From assembly GCA_964575225.1 (NCBI GenBank), contig CAZNQW010000038.1, positions 1 to 22,114 on the forward strand: a stretch of DNA of 22,114 bases, read 5' to 3'. Each line of letters opens with the position of its first letter. Position 1 is the first letter of the stretch. This stretch comes from CAZNQW01 sp964575225 (lineage in GTDB: Bacteria > Chloroflexota > Anaerolineae > JAAYZQ01). Shown here piece by piece: positions 1 to 7,083 of this stretch. Made by a program: the position numbers and the translations under genes. The notes under the pieces are model-generated. The model did not search any database and was not told where the DNA came from. It was given only the letters and a program-made list of their open reading frames with translations.

Positions 1-73
1 TTTCCCATGAGTCAACGAATCAGTTTCGGTAACATTTATTCGTGAGGCAATACGTCTCTTTAACCAGTCGCTC

Positions 74-253
74 AGGGCTGTTGCAGAGTCGGCCAAGACG
101 TACTGCGATGCAAGATGGATGCTGCCTGCGGATACGCAGGCGCTTCCGCGGGCATGGCGGTGCATCAATTGGCGAACGTCACCCCCGCCGCGAGTACCCT
201 CGCGCATAAGCAGGGGGTCGATGTCTTTTCAGACATGTCAAGGGACAATGCAA
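74..253 (+). repeat. Dispersed hairpin repeat, copy 1
   Basis: This stretch is nearly identical to 20312-20472 in the same orientation, including an uninterrupted match of about 45 bases near its left end. It folds into consecutive hairpins: GCCTGCG/CGCAGGC (124-141, loop GATA), CCCCC/GGGGG (182-217), and ATGTCT/AGACAT (221-236, loop TTTC). Compared with copy 2, the loop of the middle hairpin is replaced by a further perfect hairpin, CGCGAG-TACC-CTCGCG (189-204). It ends about 18 bases past the stop codon of fdhE. No coding capacity is supported, and a short open frame through it is an artefact of the repeat. Bases 1-73 show nothing recognisable. Confidence 0.85.
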
Positions 254-270
254 CAAGCCGTGCCAGTCGC

Positions 271-1098
271 TCAGGCGCGATAGCCCTTCTCCTGAGCCGC
301 CAGGTCCATGCCCACCGTCAGCAACCGCTCGACCGGCAACTGCACCTCTCGGAACATACTCCGCAAGTCTATGGTCTTGAGGTAGCGTTGACACGCCGGA
401 CAGACGTACAGACGATACACCCCATCCTCGCTGGGAAAGAACTTTTGCTCCTCCCGCGAGTGGCAAAACGGACAAGTCACCCGGGCATAGTTCCACAACG
501 AGTTGCACCGAGAGCACATTAACTGCCGCGCCCCGCGCGATGATTCGAGCACGGCCAAGTTGGGACGGCCGCCGCACACAGGGCAATGACTCTCGGTCCA
601 TTCACTCAGATCCAGCTTCGGCAAGATGACCTCAGCGGCCCGTTGCAGATAGGGCGCCAAGGCAAACCCCACCGCCAACGCCGTCGGCGATGGAACGCTT
701 GAGGGCTCGCCTGCCTCGTTGGGCCCACGAGCAGTGAGGGTATCCCAGGTTTCAAAGATCTCACGAGCCAACGCCGCCAGATCCTCCGGGGTCTGTTCCG
801 CTTCGGCGTGCGGCCAATTGGGATTGTGGCGACGCAACACCTCGCCTACCCTTTCGACCAAAGCCGCAAAAGACTCGGGCTCAATGCCCAGTTGGGCAAA
901 AGAGAGCTGGGGGATGCCTCCCTCCAGCCGCCATCGCCGCGCCACCTCATCGCGCACCGGCGGTTCGGGCAATTGCTCCTTTACCTCGAACTGAACCTCG
1001 TACAGATCGTGATAAAAGTTCAGCAAGTCAGCCAACTCGGCGCGGTTCTCGCGGGCCGTGGTCAGCCCGCGCAAAACCTGCAGGTCGTTGTCCCTCAT
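271..1098 (-). CDS. fdhE: Formate dehydrogenase accessory protein FdhE
   Basis: This 275-residue cytoplasmic protein of the FdhE family is needed for maturation of respiratory formate dehydrogenases. The C-terminal half carries the family's four CxxC pairs at C172/C175, C195/C198, C209/C212 and C233/C236, which bind metal in this family. The N-terminal 160 residues are helical and acidic, as in known FdhE proteins. It is somewhat shorter than the E. coli protein. The ATG start is preceded by AAAGGTAG. It is the last gene of the formate dehydrogenase operon, 97 bases after fdnI, with a strong hairpin in the gap. The cysteine pattern and the operon position make the assignment firm. Confidence 0.93.
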   Translation of the reverse strand: MRDNDLQVLRGLTTARENRAELADLLNFYHDLYEVQFEVKEQLPEPPVRDEVARRWRLEGGIPQLSFAQLGIEPESFAALVERVGEVLRRHNPNWPHAEAEQTPEDLAALAREIFETWDTLTARGPNEAGEPSSVPSPTALAVGFALAPYLQRAAEVILPKLDLSEWTESHCPVCGGRPNLAVLESSRGARQLMCSRCNSLWNYARVTCPFCHSREEQKFFPSEDGVYRLYVCPACQRYLKTIDLRSMFREVQLPVERLLTVGMDLAAQEKGYRA

Positions 1099-1127
1099 CG
1101 CTCATCTACCTTTCTGCAAGCCACAAA

Positions 1128-1167
1128 CCGGCGGGCCCCAGGGAGCGCGCTCTCTCAGGCCCGCCGG
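1128..1167 (-). other. Intergenic hairpin between fdnI and fdhE
   Basis: A 10-bp perfect stem, CCGGCGGGCC (1128-1137) with GGCCCGCCGG (1158-1167), encloses a second stem AGGGAG/CTCTCT with one G-T pair. On the operon's strand it is followed by GGTTTGTGG, not a clean T run. It may be a partial terminator or an mRNA-stabilising element that lowers fdhE expression relative to the structural subunits. Function is inferred. Confidence 0.6.
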
Positions 1168-1195
1168 CTCACCTCACGTCTGACCTATCAGCATC

Positions 1196-1918
1196 CTAAT
1201 GCTGTTCGCCCTTGACCTGTCGTTCTTCATACATCTGCTTGGCGCGCTTTTCGCCATAATACCACATGGCATGATGCTCACGGGCATAGGATTCGGACAC
1301 GACACCATAGCGCATGCTCACCAGACTCTGCCACATCATGGGGTGAACCACTGCCAGGTAAAAGTGGATCATGAACATAGCAAAAGTCACGATGAACATC
1401 AGATCATGAATGACGACCATCCATTGGAACAGAGCGGGCGAAAGAACGCCCTTTAGGAACCACATCGACAGGCCGGTGACACCAAAGGTCATCGTGCCCA
1501 AGACCATCACCAACGCCGTCAGCCGCTCGCCCGTGTTAAAGCGGGGTTGAGGCGGCATGTTGCCGTGGCGCCCCAGCACATAGTAGGGAAAGGCATTCTT
1601 GAGCCACAACAGATCGTATTTGCTAAAGCTCAAGAATTCACGCAGATTCATCAACATCCGCCGCGGTTGCAGCAAGGTGTAGATGATGGGCACCCCACCA
1701 AAGAACACTGCCGCCACCCGATGGAGCAGCCGGATATGCGCTCCGGCGGCGCCCTGGGCTATGGGCTCTAACCAGGGAGCAAAGAGCACAAAGCCCGTCA
1801 GCGCCAGCGGCAAGAAGGTGGCCGTATGCACCCAGTGCAACAGTCGCTCCAGCGTCGTATATTTCGGGATCCAGCGGATGGCGATGCTTGAGTCTGTACC
1901 TCTTAGCTGGACGCTCAT
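1196..1918 (-). CDS. fdnI: Formate dehydrogenase cytochrome b subunit (gamma)
   Basis: This is the 240-residue integral membrane diheme cytochrome b that takes electrons from FdnH and reduces quinone. Four membrane segments lie near residues 32-50, 66-84, 134-156 and 168-192. H28, H66, H171 and H185 match the spacing of the four heme-ligating histidines of E. coli FdnI (38 and 14 residues within pairs, against 39 and 14). I chose the ATG at 1918 because it overlaps the stop codon of fdnH as ATGA, which implies translational coupling; an upstream start in the same frame would run deep into fdnH. The protein is slightly longer than FdnI because of N- and C-terminal tails. Confidence 0.93.
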   Translation of the reverse strand: MSVQLRGTDSSIAIRWIPKYTTLERLLHWVHTATFLPLALTGFVLFAPWLEPIAQGAAGAHIRLLHRVAAVFFGGVPIIYTLLQPRRMLMNLREFLSFSKYDLLWLKNAFPYYVLGRHGNMPPQPRFNTGERLTALVMVLGTMTFGVTGLSMWFLKGVLSPALFQWMVVIHDLMFIVTFAMFMIHFYLAVVHPMMWQSLVSMRYGVVSESYAREHHAMWYYGEKRAKQMYEERQVKGEQH

Positions 1919-2730
1919 TCTACTTCCTCCATCACCACATTGCGCCGCGCGACAAAGAACGCCCCCAGCGCTCCCACGATGACCGCGCCAAAAGCGAGCT
2001 GTCCCACAGGCTGCAAGATCTTTTGCCACAGCGTGCCCAGCACCGGATAGCGCGGATTCTCGGGCAAGCCATACTCTGACGCGGGCGCGGTCAGTACATA
2101 GATCCGTCCCAGGCCCCCTAACTCGGTCTTGCCATAGACACGTGCTTCGGGAAAGCCCAACTTGGTCTTGAGTTCCGACACCCGCAATTCAGCCTTGGCC
2201 ACCATTGCATCGCGAGGGCCCCATTCCAGCGCCGAGGCGGGACAGGTCTTGACACAAGCCGGCGTCAAGCCATTGACCGTGCGGTCCTGGCAAAAGACAC
2301 ACTTGCTGCTCTTGGCCTCGCCCGTAACCGAGTTGATGATCTCCAACTTGGGGATTCCAAAGGGGCAGAACTGGCTGCAATAACCGCAGCCGTTGCACAG
2401 ATCCCGCTCAAAGGTGACGATGCCGTAGGGCCCATGCTTCAGGGCGCCGGTGGGGCACACGTCGACACAGGCAGCATCGGTGCAGTGCATGCACCCTTCC
2501 TTCAAGAACAGCCACTGGAATCGGTCGGGGTTGTCGTACTCGGAGAACTTGATGCGCGTCCAGGTCTGCGGGTCCAGCGACAGGGGATTTTCGTAGCTGC
2601 CGGTGTTTTTCGTCTCGCGAACGCCCGGCACATACCCCTTGAGGTCATTCCATTGCTTGCAGGCCACCTGGCAGCCCCGGCACCCCATACACTTGGAGGC
2701 ATCGATATACATTGCGTATCGTTCAGTCAT
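1915..2730 (-). CDS. fdnH: Formate dehydrogenase iron-sulfur subunit (beta)
   Basis: This 271-residue electron-transfer subunit links the catalytic subunit to cytochrome b. Sixteen cysteines form four [4Fe-4S] motifs: C14/17/20/24, C80/83/88/92, C112/115/118/122 and C144/147/159/163. A single hydrophobic helix at about 237-261, followed by an Arg-Arg pair, is the C-terminal membrane anchor typical of FdnH. There is no signal peptide of its own, as expected if it is exported with the Tat-signal-bearing FdnG. It starts 10 bases after fdnG and overlaps fdnI by four bases. Family, length and order all match the E. coli fdnGHI arrangement. Confidence 0.95.
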   Translation of the reverse strand: MTERYAMYIDASKCMGCRGCQVACKQWNDLKGYVPGVRETKNTGSYENPLSLDPQTWTRIKFSEYDNPDRFQWLFLKEGCMHCTDAACVDVCPTGALKHGPYGIVTFERDLCNGCGYCSQFCPFGIPKLEIINSVTGEAKSSKCVFCQDRTVNGLTPACVKTCPASALEWGPRDAMVAKAELRVSELKTKLGFPEARVYGKTELGGLGRIYVLTAPASEYGLPENPRYPVLGTLWQKILQPVGQLAFGAVIVGALGAFFVARRNVVMEEVE

Positions 2731-2740
2731 GGCCCACCCC

Positions 2741-5700
2741 CTACGCTTTCTCCACGTTCACAAGGAACGCTTTGTATTCGGGGATCGTGGTATTCGCATC
2801 TCCCACGTGCGGCGTCAGATGGTTGGCCGTGTCCCCTTTGCCCAGGGCCTCGTCCGGTCCGCCGCCCCCCCAGCCAAAGTGCCAGGGCATACCCACCTGA
2901 TGCACCGTCTTGCCGTTGACCATGAAAGGTTGGAAGCGCTTGGTGACAATGGCCACCGCCTCGATGGCCCCCCGCGCCGAAGTGACCTTTAACCTGTCGC
3001 CGGCTTTGATCCCTTTTTCTGCGGCCAACTGCTCGCTCATTTCCACAAACATCTCGGGCTGAGCCTCAACCAACCACTCCAGCCAGCGCGACATACCGCC
3101 GGCCTGCCAATGCTCCACCACGCGGTAGGTGGTAGCTACAATGGGGAATTTGGCGGGATCGCCATAGGTGTTGCCCACGTCCTCGCCCTCTTTTGTCCGC
3201 CACACCTTGACGCAGGGGTTGATGTTCCGCTCAGGATAAAAGGCGTTCGTAGTGGGCGATTCCACCGGTTCATAGTGGGTGGGGAAAGGTCCTTCGGCCA
3301 TGCCCGCAAACAACCCGCCCTTGCCGTCCTTTTGCATGATGAACGGATCGTTGAAACCAGGCTGATCGGGTCCCTTGGTCGGAACAAAGTCGGGTACGTC
3401 GTAGCCCGTCCACTTGGTGCCATCCCACCAGATCAGATCCCGGCCACCCGGCCAGGGGTTGCCCTTGGAATCGGCCGAGGCGCGGTTGTAGATGATGCGC
3501 CGGTTCAAAGGCCAGGAATAGGCATAGTAAGGATAGATGCCCAGGCCACCTGGGTCCTTTTGGCCGCGTCGCTTGGTGGCAGGCATTGTGTTGCCCTCGC
3601 CATCCGACATGGGGTAATAGTATCCCACATAGATCCAGTTGCCGCAGGCCGTCTTGCCGTCGGCTTGAAGGTGACCAAAGGTCTTGAGCATGTCCCCCTT
3701 TTTGGCCAGGACGTTGCCATCGGCATCCAGCACATCTTCCACGGCCACGCCGTTGATCTCGACCGCCACCTTTTCGATGTCGACCATCTCACCGATCACC
3801 GAGTGCACCGGTCCTCCGCCATACTCCCACGCGAGGTGCTTGATCGGATCGGCGTAGGGGCCCGGGTCTTGCTCGTACATCTCTTTGAGCTTGCGCCCGA
3901 TGAGGTAGATGATGTCGTGGTCGGGCAGGGCTTCGCCTACAGCCTCAGCCACTTTGGGCCGCCATTGGATGAGCCGCCCGCTGGTGTCAATGCTGCCTTC
4001 CTTTTCCATGGCGTCGGCTGCCGGCAGGACAAACACTTCGGTTTTGATCTTCAAGGGATCTTTGCCCGGCTCGCGCCAGAAACCCACCGTCTCCGTTTGA
4101 AAGATATCCTGGATGACCATCCAGTCCAGTTGCTCCAACGCCTCCTTTTCGAAGCGAGCGTTTGGGCCGCCCACAGCCGGGTTCTGGCCCAACAGCCAGA
4201 CGCCCTTGATCTTGCCGGCGTGCATGGCTTCAAAAAGGGTGATCCAGTAATGGTTGCCGGCGCTTTCTACTTTGGGCAGGTAGTCGTAGGCAAAGTCGTT
4301 CTCAGCCGTGGCATGGTCACCCCACCAGGCCTTAAGAAGACTGACCAGAAACTTGGGTTTGTTGCTCCAGTAACTAGTCTTGGGCGTCTCTACGTCGATG
4401 TAGGCTTGTAAGTTGGGATGGTCACCGGCCCGCGGCACACCCATGTAGCCCGGGATCAGGTGGGCCAACAAGGCAAAGTCGGTAGACCCCTGCACGTTGC
4501 TCTCGCCGCGCAGGGCGTTCACCCCCCCACCCGGTCGCCCGATGTTGCCCAGCAGCAACTGGACCATGGCCATACAGCGCACATTTTGGGAGCCGACCGT
4601 ATGCTGGGTCTGACCCATCGCGTACATGATCGTGCCCGTCTTGTCCGGCTGACCCGTGGCGGCATAGGCCGCATAAACCTCTTCCAGCTTGGCCTTGGAG
4701 CAACCCATCACGCCGGCGACCATATCCAGGTCATAGCGTTGATAGTGCTTCTTCAGGAGCTGGAACACACAGCTTGGGTCCTGCAGTGTCTCGTCGCGCA
4801 GGGCGTTACCGTCGGCATCCGTTTGGTACGACCAGGTTTTCCGATCGTAGCTGCCATAGCCATCGCCATCGTCGTCCATGAAACCCGAGAACAGACCCAG
4901 ATCGCCGTCCTCGGTGTCCTCAAAGTCGGCGTTGATCAGGGTGGCGGCGTTGGTAAAGTGGACGACATACTCTTCGTGGTACAGATTGTTATCAATGACA
5001 TACTTCATCAGGCCGCCCCAAAAAGCGATATCGGTACCGCTGCGCAGGGGCAGGTAGATATCGGCTTTGGCGGCGCTACGGGTAAAGCGCGGGTCGACGA
5101 CGATCAGCTTGGCGCCTCGCTCGTCGCGGGCCTTGTTGATCCAGGTCATCGACGCCGGATGGTTCTCGGCGGCGTTGGAACCGGCGATCAAGATCGCATC
5201 CGAGTTCTTGAGATCGACCCAGTGATTGGTCATTGCACCACGGCCAAATGAGGGGCCCAGACCGGCCACCGTGGCCGAGTGTCATATGCGGGCCTGGTGT
5301 TCGAGATTCACCACGCCCAGCGCCCTGGACAACTTGGAGGCCAGGTAGCACTCTTCGTTGTTGTTGGCCGCGCCGCCCATAAAGGCCATGGCCTGGGTGC
5401 GGTTGACCGTCACCCCCTTTTCATTGGTCTGCTCAAACGTGGAATCGCGGGTGTCCTTGATGCGCTTGGCCACCTCCTCGATGACCCAGCTCCATTCCTT
5501 CTCTTCGAATTTGTCGCTGTTGGGCGCCCGATATAGCGGTTTCTTGAGCCGCCGCGGGCTGGTCGACATCGACGTCACCGAAATCGACTTGGGATCCAGG
5601 GCACCCCGGTTGTGAATGGCATCGGGGTCGCCCTCGGTGTTGATGATGTGACCATCGGGGCCGGTGGCAACCAGCAAACCACAGCCGCACGAGCAATAGG

Positions 5701-5851
5701 GGCACACCGTGGCTCCTTCGCCGATCGGCTTGTGCAGCGGGAATAACACTGCCTCACTGGCCAACGCCCCCGCGGCGAAACCGGCTGGCAAAAAGAGCCC
5801 TCCGGTTGTCACCCCCGAAAGCTTGATGAAATCCCTTCGTGATAGCTCCAT
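2741..5851 (-). CDS. fdnG: Formate dehydrogenase catalytic subunit, selenocysteine-containing
   Basis: This is a 1036-residue molybdenum or tungsten bis-MGD enzyme oxidising formate to CO2. The reading frame is interrupted only by TGA at 5284-5282; reading it as selenocysteine 190 joins both halves and gives QARI-U-H followed by GRGAMTNH, which is the active-site context of E. coli FdnG. Residues 1-34 form a Tat signal with SRRDFIK at 4-10, so the enzyme acts outside the membrane. An N-terminal iron-sulfur site has C50, C53, C55 and C57, but the usual fourth cysteine is D86. The C-terminal end (GDAN..PEYKAFLVN) matches the family. The length is close to E. coli FdnG (1015). It is first in the operon, preceded by a structured leader. 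Automated annotation would wrongly split it at 5282. Confidence 0.96.
5252..5270 (-). promoter_or_regulatory. SECIS hairpin for fdnG selenocysteine
   Basis: In the mRNA, 11 bases after the UGA, GG-U-GGCC, loop GGUCUG, then GGCC-CC forms a stem with a single bulged U. The bulged U, the GGUCU apical loop and the 11-base distance are the features that SelB recognises in the E. coli fdhF and fdnG elements. The hairpin lies within coding sequence, as is normal in bacteria. Confidence 0.92.
5282..5284 (-). other. In-frame UGA read as selenocysteine
   Basis: TGA at codon 190 of fdnG is followed by CAC (His), giving the Sec-His pair of formate dehydrogenases. No frame disruption exists elsewhere in the gene. 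selA, selB, selC and selD are not in this window and must lie elsewhere in the genome. Confidence 0.95.
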
Positions 5852-6121
5852 GGCCTTTCTCTACCCTCCTTCTGTTCCTCAGAATGAGAACCGAAATAAT
5901 GCCGTGCGCCACCTCCTTCTCCAGTTGTCCTCTCTGGCGCCCTGCTTTAGGCGCCAAAAAAGGGGACAGGCAGTTGCGCAAATAGCGCAACCTTCGATCC
6001 CCTTTCCAATGCGGGAGGCTCAGCGGTTTCCCCCTGCGCCCTATCGGCCAGATGCCACAGCGCCTGTCCAGGCGGCCAAGGCAGTCGGGCTCGGGAATCG
6101 CACTCTATCGGTGTGTGCTCT
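5852..6121 (-). promoter_or_regulatory. Structured leader of the fdn operon, candidate riboswitch
   Basis: The predicted transcript leader is about 270 bases with no supported gene. Reading the minus strand, it holds a nested stem (CCUUGGCC with GGCCGAUAGG) around the hairpin CGCCU-GGAC-AGGCG (6061-6074). Next is an arm at 6041-6016 (GGGC/GCCU, CAG/CUG, GG/CC) capped by a GAAA tetraloop at 6030-6027, followed by a terminator-like hairpin with a U run and a GGCGCC/GGCGCC hairpin (5936-5955). An aptamer plus expression platform is the natural reading. The molybdenum or tungsten cofactor (Moco) riboswitch class is the leading candidate because the gene is a bis-MGD enzyme, but I cannot confirm a consensus match. 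Confidence 0.6.
5956..6005 (-). terminator. Leader terminator (attenuator) before fdnG
   Basis: On the minus strand AAAGGGGA (6005-5998) pairs with TCCCCTTT (5966-5959), and six Ts in all follow the GGGGA/TCCCC core. Inside sits a perfect 7-bp hairpin, GTTGCGC-TATTT-GCGCAAC (5991-5973). An upstream CUCCC around 6012-6016 could instead pair with GGGG and release the terminator. It lies about 105 bases before the fdnG start codon, where a regulated terminator would be expected. Confidence 0.6.
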
Positions 6122-6127
6122 TTGTAC

Positions 6128-6156
6128 ATTTTAGCACAAGTGGTGCACGTTGGGAA
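6128..6156 (-). promoter_or_regulatory. Promoter of the fdn operon
   Basis: -35 TTCCCA (6156-6151), 17-base spacer, and extended -10 TGC-TAAAAT (TAAAAT 6133-6128). The -35 box is weak, which fits activator-dependent transcription. Start is predicted near 6121. Confidence 0.55.
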
Positions 6157-6195
6157 TAGGGTCTTTACCCTGTTTTGTGGATTCTTTCGGGGATT

Positions 6196-6217
6196 ATTTG
6201 TGACGGAGTTCACAAAT
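6196..6217. promoter_or_regulatory. CRP/FNR-family operator palindrome
   Basis: ATTTGTGA-N6-TCACAAAT is a perfect 8-bp inverted repeat containing TGTGA-N6-TCACA, the CRP consensus. Its centre is about 85 bases upstream of the predicted fdn transcription start, close to known class I activator positions. It also spans the stop codon of the response regulator gene. The bound regulator is unknown and none is encoded nearby. Confidence 0.7.
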
Positions 6218-6860
6218 CGATTAATTGCCTGCGCAGAGCATATTTGACCAGGTCAACCCGGTCGTGGAGGTCCAACTTGGCCATCAAGCTGGTACGATGC
6301 CCATCGATGGTCTTGGGGCTGACGTGGAGCATCTCGGCCATCTGCTGGTTGGTATAGCCTTCGGCAACCAAGATCAGAATCTCGCGCTCGCGATCGGTGA
6401 GATGCTCGTAGCCGGGCATGTGAGCCGCGCACTCGCAACGACGATAGGCATCGATGAGCGCCTTGGCCGCCCGCGGGTGGAGCGCCGCATCCCATTCCAT
6501 CACGGCCCGGATTCCGTCCGCCAGTTCGGGGCCCGCTGCCCGTTTGAGCAGGTAGCCGCTTGCCCCCGCCCAGATCGCATCCAAAATCCGTTCCTCCTCA
6601 TCGTACTGACTGAGAATCAACACCCGGCACGTCGGGCAATCCTTCAAGATGCGACGGGTAGCCTCCACTCCGTTAAGGTGAGGCATGGCCATATCCAGCA
6701 CCACCACATCGGGCTTGAGTTCGCGGGCCAGAGACACGGTCTCCAGGCCGTCGTCGGCCTCACCGACAACCTCAATTCCTGGATCTTCCTCCAACAACGC
6801 GCGGAGGCCTTGCCGTACGATGGGGTGATCGTCTGCCAGCAACACACGAATTGGGCTCAT
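6210..6860 (-). CDS. NarL/LuxR-type response regulator
   Basis: This 216-residue two-component response regulator has an N-terminal receiver domain (about 3-120) with acidic residues D10/D11, phosphoacceptor D56 in VVLDMAMP, and the conserved Lys in GYLLKRA. A LuxR-type helix-turn-helix lies near the C-terminus (LTDREREIL through KTIDGHR, about 150-210). The ATG at 6860 follows AAGAGG and lies downstream of a good promoter. An upstream in-frame extension overlaps that promoter and is rejected. No sensor kinase is encoded in the window. It is upstream of the formate dehydrogenase operon on the same strand and divergent from ctaB, so either could be its target; this is inference only. Confidence 0.93.
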   Translation of the reverse strand: MSPIRVLLADDHPIVRQGLRALLEEDPGIEVVGEADDGLETVSLARELKPDVVVLDMAMPHLNGVEATRRILKDCPTCRVLILSQYDEEERILDAIWAGASGYLLKRAAGPELADGIRAVMEWDAALHPRAAKALIDAYRRCECAAHMPGYEHLTDREREILILVAEGYTNQQMAEMLHVSPKTIDGHRTSLMAKLDLHDRVDLVKYALRRQLIDL

Positions 6861-6894
6861 AGTGCCTCTTTTCTGTCGTCCGGTGACTGCTTTG

Positions 6895-6924
6895 ATTGTA
6901 CCACAAGGACAGATCCCTTGGCAA
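6895..6924 (-). promoter_or_regulatory. Promoter of the response regulator gene
   Basis: -35 TTGCCA (6924-6919), 18-base spacer, extended -10 TGG-TACAAT (TACAAT 6900-6895). It lies 35 bases from the start codon. Confidence 0.7.
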
Positions 6925-7026
6925 AAGCCAGCCATGGACAAACCCTGCGCTCCCATCGGTTGATCTTGCCCATCACCAACCCCGATGGATGCGCCGCTCC
7001 CGTGTTGCGTCGCGGCCTCCTCATAA

Positions 7027-7055
7027 TTGACCCCCTCTCGCTTTTCCGCTATAAT
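7027..7055 (+). promoter_or_regulatory. Promoter of the ctaB cluster
   Basis: -35 TTGACC (7027-7032), 17-base spacer, -10 TATAAT (7050-7055). It lies 28 bases before the ctaB start and lacks the TGn extension seen in the other promoters here. Confidence 0.8.
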
Positions 7056-7083
7056 AGCCCCGCGGTGGGAGGGTGCACCAAAG

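Noticed and set aside
74..253. CRISPR array or insertion sequence
   Set aside because: There are no short regularly spaced repeats with spacers and no transposase; only a single dispersed repeat unit is present.
3110..4411. Long plus-strand open frame of 433 codons
   Set aside because: It is antisense to fdnG, lacks a recognisable domain, and arises from codon bias of a GC-rich gene on the other strand.
2741..5851. Two separate genes or a nonsense-mutated fdnG
   Set aside because: The only interruption is a UGA at the exact selenocysteine position, with a SECIS hairpin at the right distance, so it is one intact gene.
5900..5935. Leader peptide gene behind the AGAAGGAGGTG sequence in the fdn leader
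   Set aside because: No ATG, GTG or TTG lies at a suitable distance after the purine-rich sequence, and no amino-acid-biased peptide follows.
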